Part shown: in pieces, positions 1 to 7,078 of the stretch
Position numbering within the stretch: position 1 is the first letter of the stretch
Layout: each line of letters starts with the position of its first letter
Source: CAYNFH01 sp964396385
GTDB lineage: Bacteria; Armatimonadota; Chthonomonadetes; Chthonomonadales; CAJBBX01
Direction of reading: 5' to 3'
Assembly: GCA_964396385.1 (NCBI GenBank)
Contig: CAYNFH010000051.1
Span: 1 to 29,526 of the forward strand
DNA: 29,526 nt
Made by a program: the position numbers and the translations under genes
The notes under the pieces: model-generated
The model's input: only the letters and a program-made list of their open reading frames with translations
The model's database searches: none
Told to the model about the DNA's origin: nothing

Positions 1-185
1 CCGTAACCCACCACCTGTCCATCCAGCCGGGCGACGAAGTAGGAAGCGGACCGGTTGGTCAGCTCCGTATAGTAAGCGTTTTCGTGCCAGGGGGTAGCGT
101 AGCATCGCCGCTCGATATTCGAGACGGCTTCCACGTCGCCTCGGCGCATCGGCTCCACGTAGACCGGGTCGATTATCAGGGCCAT
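1..185 (-). CDS. rimI: Ribosomal-protein-alanine N-acetyltransferase RimI (N-terminal part; cut by window edge)
   Basis: The minus strand from the ATG at 185 reads 61 codons before running off the window. The protein begins MALIIDPVYVEPMRRGDVEA and continues with ERRCYATPWHENAYYTEL and a strand ending in VARLDGQVVGYG. This is the N-terminal half of a GNAT acyltransferase. The 'I-E-x-x-C/S-x-x-x-P-W' motif followed by an 'E-L' helix and the first beta-hairpin is typical of RimI, which acetylates the N-terminal Ala of ribosomal protein S18. The acetyl-CoA-binding loop lies outside the window. A near-consensus sigma-70-type promoter sits upstream at 223-251. In many bacteria rimI lies beside tsaB/tsaD/tsaE, which would be off the left edge here. 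A generic GNAT of another specificity remains possible. Confidence 0.72.
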   Translation of the reverse strand, partial: MALIIDPVYVEPMRRGDVEAVSNIERRCYATPWHENAYYTELTNRSASYFVARLDGQVVGY

Positions 186-222
186 GTGGCGCGCTCGGAA
201 ATGTACAAGCCTGTCTGGCACC

Positions 223-251
223 AGGATAACACAAGCCCCTGTGACTGTCAA
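223..251 (-). promoter_or_regulatory. Sigma-70-type promoter for rimI
   Basis: On the minus strand TTGACA (251-246) is followed by 17 nt and TATCCT (228-223). This is a perfect -35 box, the optimal spacer and a 4/6 match to the -10 consensus. Transcription would start near 216, about 30 nt before the rimI ATG at 185. It is one of the best promoters in the window. Confidence 0.7.
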
Positions 252-338
252 ACCAGGCCGGCACGATACTTGCTGCCCACACTGGTGGTACGTCACAATG
301 CGGGTTGAAGTCTGAGCTGTTCAGGCATTCTCGTGTAG

Positions 339-360
339 GGGCGGCCCTGCGTAGCCGCCC
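339..360. repeat. GC-rich hairpin repeat (GGGCGGC / GCCGCCC)
   Basis: GGGCGGC (339-345) and GCCGCCC (354-360) form a 7-bp inverted repeat with an 8-nt loop in the leader of the lipoprotein gene. It resembles the short GC-rich hairpins at other intergenic sites in this window. A transcript of the lipoprotein gene starting upstream would carry this stem 27 nt before the ATG. Confidence 0.5.
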
Positions 361-387
361 GACGGCAGAGCAAAGAGAATCTACGTG

Positions 388-1131
388 ATGGCCAAGATAG
401 TGGTACTCGCTGGCGCACTGATGACCGCGGTCGCGCTGGCCGGCTGCGGGGAGGACCAGTACAAGGAGCTTCCAGTGCCCGGTCCGGACCCTGGCGCGCA
501 AGTACACGCGAAGCAGTGGATGCCACCTAAGCCGCCTCTCGGCTCCGTCAGTGCCCCTGACATCGACCTGACGCCCGCTCTCGGATCGGGTGGGCAGGTC
601 GGATACGACTACAGCGTGGGGCACGACCGCGATGTGAAGGCCGGCCTCTACTGGAAGCTGCGCTCGCTCAAGGAGGGGCTGGAGGTCGGGAACGTACCGG
701 CGGACATGGATTCGCGGCTCAAGGACACCCGCCGCAAGATAGAAGCCAGCCTGAACGACGCGGAGAAGCCGACATTGCGCCACGCCCTGGCACAGATCGA
801 TGCCGCGTATACCGCCTACAAGTCGCAGCAGGCCCTGCGGCGAGACGGGATAGACACCGATAGCCTCTCCTGGGACGCGGCGGTTATGGAAGGTGCCCCG
901 CAAAAGGGGTTGATGGACGACATGAGCTACGAGCGGCTCCGCGCTCAGCGCAATCGCATGATGGCCTATCAGGCGGTCTACCGCGGCTCGCCGGAGCAAG
1001 TGAAGCGCGACGCCCTGAGCCGCGCGGGGACGGAGCTGGCGGACCTGGGGGATACGCTGGACCGGCAGCGCGCGGCCGAGGGCATGAGTCCCCTCGGCCG
1101 CGCCCACAACCCGGACAGGTCCGGGTTTTAG
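388..1131 (+). CDS. Predicted lipoprotein of unknown function
   Basis: A 247-aa protein whose first 20 residues form a lipoprotein signal peptide: K3, a hydrophobic stretch, then the lipobox L-A-G-C with Cys20. A proline-rich linker (about residues 27-65) follows, then a charged, mostly helical region with RLKDTRRKIEASLNDAEK-like amphipathic segments. I chose the ATG at 388; GTG at 385 is in frame directly before it, and AAAGAGA at 372-378 fits as a Shine-Dalgarno for either. The last codons form a terminator-like hairpin. The TAG stop overlaps the TAA stop of the convergent aldolase gene by three bases. I do not recognise the family. The likely location is anchored in the inner or outer membrane facing the periplasm. 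Confidence 0.72.
   Translation: MAKIVVLAGALMTAVALAGCGEDQYKELPVPGPDPGAQVHAKQWMPPKPPLGSVSAPDIDLTPALGSGGQVGYDYSVGHDRDVKAGLYWKLRSLKEGLEVGNVPADMDSRLKDTRRKIEASLNDAEKPTLRHALAQIDAAYTAYKSQQALRRDGIDTDSLSWDAAVMEGAPQKGLMDDMSYERLRAQRNRMMAYQAVYRGSPEQVKRDALSRAGTELADLGDTLDRQRAAEGMSPLGRAHNPDRSGF
1108..1129 (+). terminator. Terminator-like hairpin inside the lipoprotein 3' end
   Basis: AACCCGGAC (1108-1116) and GTCCGGGTT (1119-1127) are perfect 9-nt inverted repeats around AG, followed by a short T run (TTTT, 1126-1129). The stem encodes the last residues of the lipoprotein and lies between convergent genes. The T-tract is short, so termination strength is uncertain. Confidence 0.5.
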
Positions 1132-1997
1132 AGCAGGCCCGCCCCGCGGAATCGGGAGATCATCTCCCGCTCCTGGGATTCGGTGAGGTCCACCAGCGGC
1201 GGACGCACCCACATTCGCGGCACGCCCCGGTGCGCGAGTACGGACTTCGCGGCGGCGATGAGCGGGTAAGCCAGCAGGATACTCTTCGCTGCGTCCAGCC
1301 GCCGCTGCGCTTCCTCCGCTACACCTTCAGCCAGCGCCCGCCGAACTCCCACCACCAGCTCCGGAAACGCGTTGGCCGTCCCGCTGATGGAGCCGGCCGC
1401 GCCGGCCGCCAGCGAGCGGGACAGCAGCTCGTCGCTGCCGGGGAAGATGCGCAGCCCCTTCCGCCGCTCGATGAGGCCGCTGGTGCGAGCCCAGTCGCCC
1501 TCGCTGTCCTTCATTCCGGCCAGGCGGGGGTGCGCGGCCAGCAGATCCAGCGTCTCGTCCGAGACCTGGATGGCGGACTGCTGCGGGATACTGTAGAGCA
1601 GCACGGGGATGTCTACCGCGTCCAGCACGCGGCGGAAGTACTCCGCCACGCCCTGGGCGGAGACGCGCTTGAAGTAGAAGGGCGGGAGTATCAGCGCAGC
1701 GTCGGCGCCGCATTCCGCGGCGTGGCGCGTGAGCGCGATGGTGTCCGGCAGGTTCGCCGTGCCGGTGCCGGCGACCACCTGAAGTTCCTCGCGCTGCCGG
1801 AGCACCGCCTCCAGGACCTTCATGCGCTCCGCCACGGAGAGGGAAGGTCCTTCTCCGTTCGTCCCGCACACCACCACGCCGTCGATGCCGGCCGACCTCT
1901 GGAACTGGAGGTACGGTGCGACGGATCCGAGCTCCAGCTCTCCGTCACTTCCGAACGGCGTGACCATCGCGGTCATCAGGCCGCTTAGCTCCGCCAT
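1128..1997 (-). CDS. DapA/NAL-family class I aldolase (not necessarily DapA)
   Basis: A 289-aa (beta/alpha)8 aldolase of the dihydrodipicolinate synthase / N-acetylneuraminate lyase family, at the usual family length. The Schiff-base lysine is K163 in GMKDSEGD and the catalytic Tyr is Y135 in LLYSIPQQ. The carboxylate-binding loop reads G45-T-N-G-E49, where true DapA has GTTGE; Thr-to-Asn here is common in members acting on other 2-oxo acids (for example KDG- or hydroxy-oxoglutarate-type aldolases). It starts 4 nt after the DUF1992 stop, and its Shine-Dalgarno GAGGAG lies inside the last codons of that gene, so the two are probably translationally coupled. The substrate is unknown; a pyruvate-dependent aldolase or lyase is well supported. 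Confidence 0.88.
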   Translation of the reverse strand: MAELSGLMTAMVTPFGSDGELELGSVAPYLQFQRSAGIDGVVVCGTNGEGPSLSVAERMKVLEAVLRQREELQVVAGTGTANLPDTIALTRHAAECGADAALILPPFYFKRVSAQGVAEYFRRVLDAVDIPVLLYSIPQQSAIQVSDETLDLLAAHPRLAGMKDSEGDWARTSGLIERRKGLRIFPGSDELLSRSLAAGAAGSISGTANAFPELVVGVRRALAEGVAEEAQRRLDAAKSILLAYPLIAAAKSVLAHRGVPRMWVRPPLVDLTESQEREMISRFRGAGLL

Positions 1998-2001
1998 GGC
2001 T

Positions 2002-2574
2002 CTATCTCCTCAGCCGCGCCTTGTACAGCTCCAGGGCCGCCGCGCGCATCTTGCTCTCTCGCTCATCCTCCGTCTCGGCTGTAGTGGGCTCGATCCCGGC
2101 CAGTGGGGGGAAGGCCGCCTCCAGCCGGGCCGACGCCTCCTCCAGCTTCCGGGGGATGTGGGCAGCCTGCGTGGAGGGGGCCAGGATGTTGAAGGTGAGG
2201 ATGTCCGAGTTGATCTGCCTGAGCAGCTTCATATAGCGGGAGCGGGTGCGGCCGAGCCACTCCGCGAAGTGGCGCTTAGCGTTCTCGTCGCCCGCCTCCG
2301 CGCGGCTCTTGCGCCTGGGATACTCCTTCTCCAGGAGGGCCCACAATGCCTTTGCCTCCGCCTGCCGTTTGCGGATGTCCTTGTCCATCTGGATCCACTC
2401 GGGCGCTACGTCGGCGTTCTTAAGGATGCGCAGGGCGGCGCGCAGGTGGGCCGGGATGTGGGCATCCTCCTCCAGGTTCAGGGGCCGGCCCTTACCGGGA
2501 ATGTTGTCGAAGGCGCCCTCCTCCATGGCCTCCTGGATCTTGCGCTCCGCGATGACCCTCGAGTCGAACAGCAT
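2002..2574 (-). CDS. DUF1992 / DnaJ-homologue subfamily C28 conserved-domain protein
   Basis: A 190-aa protein starting MLFDSRVIAERKIQEAMEEG followed by F-D-N-I-P-G-K-G-R-P-L. This is the hallmark of the DUF1992 (DJC28 conserved domain) family: an N-terminal helix, the 'G.F.nLpGkGkPL' turn, then 'P...ra..iLknag..P.W' helices. The central part (LLRQINSDILTFNILAP) also matches the family's 'iN..i..~N...P' region. The start at 2574 has a strong Shine-Dalgarno (GGGAGGGG) 3-4 nt upstream; an upstream in-frame extension runs through a repeat and has no such site. The biochemical role of the family is not established. It is the first gene of a two-gene unit with the downstream aldolase. Confidence 0.82.
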   Translation of the reverse strand: MLFDSRVIAERKIQEAMEEGAFDNIPGKGRPLNLEEDAHIPAHLRAALRILKNADVAPEWIQMDKDIRKRQAEAKALWALLEKEYPRRKSRAEAGDENAKRHFAEWLGRTRSRYMKLLRQINSDILTFNILAPSTQAAHIPRKLEEASARLEAAFPPLAGIEPTTAETEDERESKMRAAALELYKARLRR

Positions 2575-2604
2575 GGTCCCCTCCCGCAGATTGTGAAAGA
2601 ATGC

Positions 2605-2622
2605 ACAATGTACGGACATTGT
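2605..2622. promoter_or_regulatory. Operator-like palindrome upstream of the DUF1992 gene
   Basis: ACAATGT (2605-2611) and ACATTGT (2616-2622) are perfect 7-nt inverted repeats separated by ACGG. On the minus strand the outer half overlaps TACAAT (2623-2618), a plausible -10 box for the DUF1992 operon. The form is that of a dimeric repressor site over a promoter. No regulator gene is adjacent, so the function is inferred. Confidence 0.4.
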
Positions 2623-2630
2623 ACCATGTA

Positions 2631-2704
2631 TGACGGTTGACGGCAGACGGAGGACCGACGGATTCCGGAGCCGTCTTCCGTCCACCGTCTACCGTCATCG
2701 GTCT
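2631..2704. repeat. 7-bp-word inverted repeat element A1
   Basis: The left arm is four degenerate 7-nt words (TGACGGT, TGACGGC, AGACGGA, GGACCGA). The centre is CGGATTCCGGA. The right arm is five inverted words (GCCGTCT, TCCGTCC, ACCGTCT, ACCGTCA, TCGGTCT). It lies between the divergent DUF1992 and hemW genes, and its right end abuts the hemW -10 box. The same word family recurs at 17305-17373 and 16894-16921. Confidence 0.75.
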
Positions 2705-2710
2705 TATAAT
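2705..2710 (+). promoter_or_regulatory. -10 box of a leaderless hemW promoter
   Basis: A perfect TATAAT ends 6 nt before the hemW ATG at 2717. No Shine-Dalgarno sequence precedes the ATG. This arrangement fits a leaderless transcript starting at or next to the A of ATG. No good -35 is visible; that position falls inside repeat A1. Confidence 0.55.
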
Positions 2711-2716
2711 ATCTCC

Positions 2717-3847
2717 ATGCACCCACTGGCCATCTACATTCACGTTCCGTTCTGCGTGAAGAAGTGCTCCTACTGCGACTTCAACGCCTACTCCGGCATG
2801 GGCGACCTCGCCGCGAGCTACGTGAGCGCCGTACGCCAGGAGATCCGGCGCTCGCCGTATCGCGGGCGCTGCGTTCATACGGTCTTCTTCGGAGGGGGCA
2901 CACCCACCTATCTCTCGGCGGGGCAGCTCGCGGCGATCCTGGGCGAGATCCGCGACGCATTTCAAATCGACTCGGGCGCGGAGGTGAGCGCGGAGGCCAA
3001 TCCCACCAGCGTGGACGCGGCCAAGTTCGCCGCCATGCGGGATGCGGGATTCAACCGCCTCTCCATCGGCGTGCAGTCCTTCAACGATCTGCTCCTGAAG
3101 CGGGTGGACCGCGAGCACTCCGCCGACGAGGCCGAAGAGGCCGTGCGCCGCGCGCGGGTGGCCGGGTTCCGCAACCTGAGTATCGACCTGATGTTCGCCC
3201 TCCCCGGCCAGAGTCTGGAGCAGTGGGAAGCCACCCTGGACCGCGCGCTGTCGCTGGAGACGGAGCACCTCTCGGTCTACGCGCTCACCATCGAACCTGG
3301 GACCCGCTTCGAGCGCCTGCATGCGGGCGGCAAGCTGGACCTGCCGGACGAAGACGCGGAGTTGGCCATGTACGAGCGCGCTGTCGAGCGGATCACCGCG
3401 GCCGGGTTTGAGCACTACGAAGTCTCCAACTTCGCCCGGCCCGGCTTCCGCGCCCGCCACAACCTGGTCTACTGGTGCAACGAGGAGTACGCCGGGTTCG
3501 GGCCGGGCGCCGTCTCCTATGTGGACGGCTGCCGCTGGACCAACGAGAAGTATCCGGCCCGCTACATTGAGAAGGTGGAGGCAGGGCAGGACCTCGCTAT
3601 CGAGTCGGAGCGGCTGGCGCCTGCGGCGGCGATGAGCGAGACCCTCATCCAGGGGCTGCGGCTGCGAGAGGGAATCTCCCTGGACAGGTTGGGTGACCGC
3701 TACGGCCTGGACGCGGCCACCCAGTACGACGAGCCGCTGCGTAAGCTGGAGGGCAGGGGACTGGTCGAGCTCCGCGACGGCCGTATTCGCTTGACCGACG
3801 CCGGCCTCCTCCTTGCCAACGACGTGGCGCTGGAGCTCCTGCCCTGA
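2717..3847 (+). CDS. hemW: Radical SAM protein HemW (heme chaperone family)
   Basis: A 376-aa protein matching the HemW/HemN-like family in length. The radical SAM cluster motif is C13-x3-C17-x2-C20 in HVPFCVKKCSYCDFN. It is followed by the FFGGGTPT SAM-binding glycine motif, the EANPTSVD strand, 'R.SiGvQSF' (RLSIGVQSFND), and the C-terminal HemN_C-type winged-helix segment with ETLIQGLRLREGISLD. The Y-C-D-F-N sequence after the cluster supports HemW over coproporphyrinogen dehydrogenase HemN; HemW binds heme and is thought to deliver it. The start follows a TATAAT box 6 nt away and has no Shine-Dalgarno. It ends in front of a convergent repeat hairpin (3856-3907). Gene neighbours give no further hint. 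Confidence 0.92.
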   Translation: MHPLAIYIHVPFCVKKCSYCDFNAYSGMGDLAASYVSAVRQEIRRSPYRGRCVHTVFFGGGTPTYLSAGQLAAILGEIRDAFQIDSGAEVSAEANPTSVDAAKFAAMRDAGFNRLSIGVQSFNDLLLKRVDREHSADEAEEAVRRARVAGFRNLSIDLMFALPGQSLEQWEATLDRALSLETEHLSVYALTIEPGTRFERLHAGGKLDLPDEDAELAMYERAVERITAAGFEHYEVSNFARPGFRARHNLVYWCNEEYAGFGPGAVSYVDGCRWTNEKYPARYIEKVEAGQDLAIESERLAPAAAMSETLIQGLRLREGISLDRLGDRYGLDAATQYDEPLRKLEGRGLVELRDGRIRLTDAGLLLANDVALELLP

Positions 3848-3855
3848 AGAAAACG

Positions 3856-3907
3856 GGTGTTCAGGTGATCAGGATTCCGGACCTGAACACCTGAACACCT
3901 GAACACC
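3856..3907. repeat. 8-bp-word inverted repeat element B1 between convergent genes
   Basis: The left arm is two 8-nt words (GGTGTTCA, GGTGATCA), the centre is GGATTCCGG, and the right arm is three copies of ACCTGAAC. It fills most of the gap between the convergent stops of hemW (3847) and the secreted repeat protein (3915), so it may serve as a bidirectional terminator. There is no T-tract of the canonical type. Confidence 0.75.
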
Positions 3908-3914
3908 GGTGGTT

Positions 3915-5840
3915 TTACGAGCTCGGGAAGCCCGTTACGGTCACCCCCACCGGCCGCGACCCGGCCGGCGCACCGAAGTCCTGGTACCCGAACCGTTGCC
4001 GTCCAAAGACGGTCCACATGCTCAGAGTGCCGCCCGCGTTCTGCCACACTACGTACGGATAGTTGTCGCTCCCGATGGTGAGGGAGACCGCCTGCCATCC
4101 GGCGTATGGCCCGTAGCTGTCCGAGGTGAATAGGTTGCGTGGCAGCAGCGTCCAGAGGGACATCTTGCCTGTGTACGGATCGAACCAGAGGACCCGCGCC
4201 TGGCCGTCCGGTCCCACCGCAAATCCCTCCGGTGTGGCTGCTCCCGCGGCGGGTCCATAGGTGGATGACGTGAACTGGCCGGGTTGGGTGATGGTCCACG
4301 CCTGGATGGCCCCGAACGGACCCACCCACAGCAGTCGCGGCAGATTGTCCAGCCCGACCGCCAGGGCGCTGATACTCCATCCGGACTTGGGTGCGTAGTC
4401 ATCGTACGTGAAGGACCCGGGCGAGCTGATGGTCCAGAGGCTGATCCGCCCGCTCTGGTTCACCCACAGCACGCGCACCTTGTTGTCCGCGCCAACAGCC
4501 GCCTGCAGGGCAGTCCAGCCTGGATACGGACCGTAGTCGTCGTAGGTGAAGCTCGAATCCCGCTTCACCGTCCAGAGACTGATCCGCCCGTTCACATTCC
4601 GCCACAGGACCCGCGTGAGTCCGTCCGTCGGTCCGGTAGCGACGGAGGCGGCGGTCCAGCCGGGATACGGTCCATAGTTGGACGCGTTATAGGTGCCAGT
4701 TCCGGTAACCGACCAGATCGAGAGGCTTCCGTCCGGGTTGGAGAGCACGATACGCGGGTTGATGGGAGTGAGCAGAAAGGCGTGCTCCTCCCCATTGGGG
4801 GCCAACCCGTACCCACAGATCTGTCCGGAATCGTTTATTGCGGTAGCAACTTCGAGACGCCAGCCCGTCCCGCTCGGGACAAGAGTGTTCAGGTCGCGCA
4901 TGCCCCGTACGCTATCCCAGACAAAGGCTTTGAAGACCCCAATGCTGCCCGTTCCATCGTCCACTTCACCCACTATCTGGCCAAGATTGTTGATTCCACT
5001 GGCGCTGCTCTGAGCCATTCCGAGCGTGCCCAGGTCTATAAACTTGGCTGCCCCGCCGGGATCATAGAAGGTCGCGTGCCAGACGCTGTTCTGGCCGCTC
5101 GGATTGGAGAACCCGCAGATCTGGCCGGCATCGTTGATTGCGTAGGCCACGCTGTCATTGCCACCCAGAGTGCCCAGGTCCTTCATCTGCGGGTTCGCGG
5201 CAGAATTGAACAGGAAACCGTGAGACGCACCTTTCGGGAACTCCGCATCGCCCGCAACCAGCCCGGCATTGTTCAACCCATTCCCTTCACCAAACGGCCC
5301 GCCGAACGTTCCGAGGTCTGACATTGAGCTTGAGTTCGGGTCGTACAGAAATGGATGCGTGCTGTTGTCTCCCGAGAGGTCTGAATAGCCGGTAATCTGT
5401 CCTTTGTTGTTGATGCCCAGTCCCACGCTATTGGATCCGCCCAATGTGCCAAGGTCGGTCATCTGGGTAGACGTATTCGGATCGTAGAGAAACACGTGGT
5501 TCACAGCGTCGCCGGGCGGGGATGCTGCGCCGGTGACCTGTCCCTGGTCGTTGACGCCAAATGCAAGGGCTACGGTGCCGCCCAGGTTGCCCAGATCTCG
5601 CATTTTGGGTGTCGCCGCGGCGTCGTAGAGGAACGCATGATATGAGTCGTCATTCAAGCGCAGGATGTAACCGACTACCTGGCCCTTACGGTTGATGCCG
5701 AATGCGAGACTTGCGGAGCCGGGGGACGCTCCCATGGTGCCCAGGTCGGTCAGTGAGTACTGGCCGGCGGCCGGTGCGCCGGTGAGCAGCAGTAGCAAGG
5801 GGACGACGACCGCGACTACGCGGCGGCTTGGGTGCAGCAT
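3915..5840 (-). CDS. Secreted HAF-repeat and 'GPYxGW' repeat protein (two putative beta-propellers)
   Basis: A 641-aa protein with a signal peptide (RR at 6-7, hydrophobic core to about residue 22, A-A-G-Q cleavage region). Residues about 28-360 hold seven HAF-type repeats (DLGTLGG...A.GIN..GQI.G......HAFLYD). Residues about 362-640 hold six repeats of about 46-48 aa with the pattern 'G-R-I-S-L-W-T-V ... Y-G-P-Y-P-G-W-T-A ... V-G-x-D-N ... R-V-L-W'. Seven and six units of this size would suit two beta-propellers, but no structure is proven. AAGGAG lies 8 nt before the start. A TTGACA promoter is at 5988-6017. The function is unknown; surface binding or display is the likely role. Repeats of the second kind are, to my knowledge, common in Armatimonadota. 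Confidence 0.85.
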   Translation of the reverse strand: MLHPSRRVVAVVVPLLLLLTGAPAAGQYSLTDLGTMGASPGSASLAFGINRKGQVVGYILRLNDDSYHAFLYDAAATPKMRDLGNLGGTVALAFGVNDQGQVTGAASPPGDAVNHVFLYDPNTSTQMTDLGTLGGSNSVGLGINNKGQITGYSDLSGDNSTHPFLYDPNSSSMSDLGTFGGPFGEGNGLNNAGLVAGDAEFPKGASHGFLFNSAANPQMKDLGTLGGNDSVAYAINDAGQICGFSNPSGQNSVWHATFYDPGGAAKFIDLGTLGMAQSSASGINNLGQIVGEVDDGTGSIGVFKAFVWDSVRGMRDLNTLVPSGTGWRLEVATAINDSGQICGYGLAPNGEEHAFLLTPINPRIVLSNPDGSLSIWSVTGTGTYNASNYGPYPGWTAASVATGPTDGLTRVLWRNVNGRISLWTVKRDSSFTYDDYGPYPGWTALQAAVGADNKVRVLWVNQSGRISLWTISSPGSFTYDDYAPKSGWSISALAVGLDNLPRLLWVGPFGAIQAWTITQPGQFTSSTYGPAAGAATPEGFAVGPDGQARVLWFDPYTGKMSLWTLLPRNLFTSDSYGPYAGWQAVSLTIGSDNYPYVVWQNAGGTLSMWTVFGRQRFGYQDFGAPAGSRPVGVTVTGFPSS

Positions 5841-6120
5841 CGGGTCTGCTCCTTTTCATCGGAGATCGCCGGCGCAGTGACACCGCAGGGCGGCCGTGGG
5901 GCGCCGGCCGATCGCAAGAGGTGGGACAATGGGGCCACAGAGCTCGCCGGCCAGCCAGGGTATCGGCCGTGCGGGCTGTCTGCGGCCAGTCTACTACCGC
6001 GCTGCTTCCGTTGTCAAGCGATGGACCTCACGGAGGACGTTCGCCTCCCTCCAGCATGGCCAGCGTGGGGAACAGCGGTCATCCGGGTGGCGTATGACTC
6101 TCCTTGGAGAGACAAGAGAA
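5841..6120. other. Divergent intergenic region between the repeat protein and htpX
   Basis: 280 nt. It contains the promoter of the secreted repeat protein (5988-6017) and a purine-rich stretch before htpX. I see no consensus promoter for htpX, no repeat element and no convincing short gene. Confidence 0.55.
5988..6017 (-). promoter_or_regulatory. Promoter of the HAF/GPYxGW repeat protein gene
   Basis: On the minus strand TTGACA (6017-6012) is followed by 18 nt and TAGACT (5993-5988). The -35 is perfect and the -10 matches 4/6. The leader would be about 140 nt long. Confidence 0.5.
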
Positions 6121-7020
6121 ATGGCAATCAATACGTTCAAGACGGGTATTCTGATGGCCGCGCTGTTCGGCCTTTTCATGCTCATCGGGCGGGCGCTCGG
6201 TGGCGCGAACGGGCTGATCATCGGCTTCTTGCTGGCGCTGGGCACCAATGGGGTCGCTTACTGGTTCAGCGACAAGATAGCGATTATGTCCAGCGGCGCG
6301 CAGCCGGTTACGGAGGCACAGGCGCCGCAGCTATACCACACGGTAGCGCGCGTGGCGCAGCGGGCCGGGATGCCCATGCCGCAGGTCTACATCGTGCCCT
6401 CTCCCCAGCCCAACGCATTCGCCACGGGGCGTGACCCGCAGCACGCCGCCGTCGCCGCGACGCAGGGCATCCTCCAGGCGCTGACACCGGAGGAGCTGGA
6501 GGGGGTGCTAGCGCACGAGATGGCGCACGTGAAGCACCGGGACATCCTGATCAGCTCCATCGCCGCCACGGTGGCCGGCGCCATCACTTTGATCGCTCAC
6601 TTCGCCCGGTTCGCCATGATCTTCGGCGGGTATGGCCGGGACGACCGCGACCGAGGCGAGAACCCCATCGTGGCCCTGGCGCTGCTCATCCTGGCGCCCA
6701 TCGCGGCTATGCTGATCCAGCTTGCCATCTCGCGCTCCCGCGAGTTCGAGGCTGATCGCGGCGGCGCAGAGATCAGCGGCAACCCACTGGCCCTGGCGGG
6801 CGCGCTCCGGAAGATCGAGCGGTACGCGGAGGCCATGCCGATGAACGTGCCGCCCTCCACGGCGCACATGTACATCCAGAACCCGCTGGGCGGGGACCGG
6901 CTCGCCGGCTTTGCGGCGCTGTTCCGGACGCATCCAGCGACTCCGGAGCGGATCGCCCGCCTGGAGGCCATGGCGGCGCAGATGCACGGCCAGCCCACCA
7001 TGCGGCCGGACTGGACGTAA
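6121..7020 (+). CDS. htpX: HtpX-like M48 family membrane zinc metalloprotease
   Basis: A 299-aa protein with the HtpX layout. Two N-terminal membrane helices (residues about 10-26 and 31-48) come first, then the metzincin-like motif H132-E133-M-A-H136, a hydrophobic region with two helices (about 143-165 and 183-203), and the third zinc ligand E208 in the SREFEADRGG motif. The C-terminal IQNPLGG...LFRTHPATPERIARLE is the family's usual ending. HtpX degrades damaged membrane proteins. I chose the ATG at 6121 because the family begins 'M..NTFKT..LMA.L'. GGAGAGACAAGAGAA upstream provides a modest ribosome site; an in-frame ATG at 6094 would add nine residues. Monocistronic and divergent from the secreted repeat protein. 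Confidence 0.92.
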   Translation: MAINTFKTGILMAALFGLFMLIGRALGGANGLIIGFLLALGTNGVAYWFSDKIAIMSSGAQPVTEAQAPQLYHTVARVAQRAGMPMPQVYIVPSPQPNAFATGRDPQHAAVAATQGILQALTPEELEGVLAHEMAHVKHRDILISSIAATVAGAITLIAHFARFAMIFGGYGRDDRDRGENPIVALALLILAPIAAMLIQLAISRSREFEADRGGAEISGNPLALAGALRKIERYAEAMPMNVPPSTAHMYIQNPLGGDRLAGFAALFRTHPATPERIARLEAMAAQMHGQPTMRPDWT

Positions 7021-7078
7021 GAGCTTAGCTTAGAGTTCCATGTGCAGGTACCTATCGTCGAGCGATCGCACTTGACTG

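Larger units (their letters stand above)
186..384. other. Intergenic region between divergent rimI and the lipoprotein gene
   Basis: About 200 nt separate the two divergent starts. The region holds the rimI promoter (223-251) and a GC-rich hairpin (339-360). I see no convincing -35/-10 pair for the lipoprotein gene and no coding potential. Confidence 0.6.

Noticed and set aside
1230..1988. Open frame of 252 codons on the plus strand opposite the aldolase
   Set aside because: No family features. The minus strand carries the Schiff-base Lys, Tyr and GTNGE loop of the aldolase family.
2575..2685. N-terminal extension of the DUF1992 protein by 37 residues
   Set aside because: It would translate the promoter, the palindrome and the repeat, and has no ribosome site, whereas the internal ATG at 2574 has GGGAGGGG and begins the conserved domain.
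3881..3904. Three exact copies of ACCTGAAC, which could suggest a small CRISPR or iteron array
   Set aside because: The words are contiguous 8-mers without spacers, they pair with an inverted arm, and no cas or replication genes are near. They belong to the word-repeat elements.
6011..6016. TTGTCA as a plus-strand -35 for htpX
   Set aside because: No -10-like hexamer occurs at 16-18 nt; the same bases form a perfect -35 for the opposite strand.
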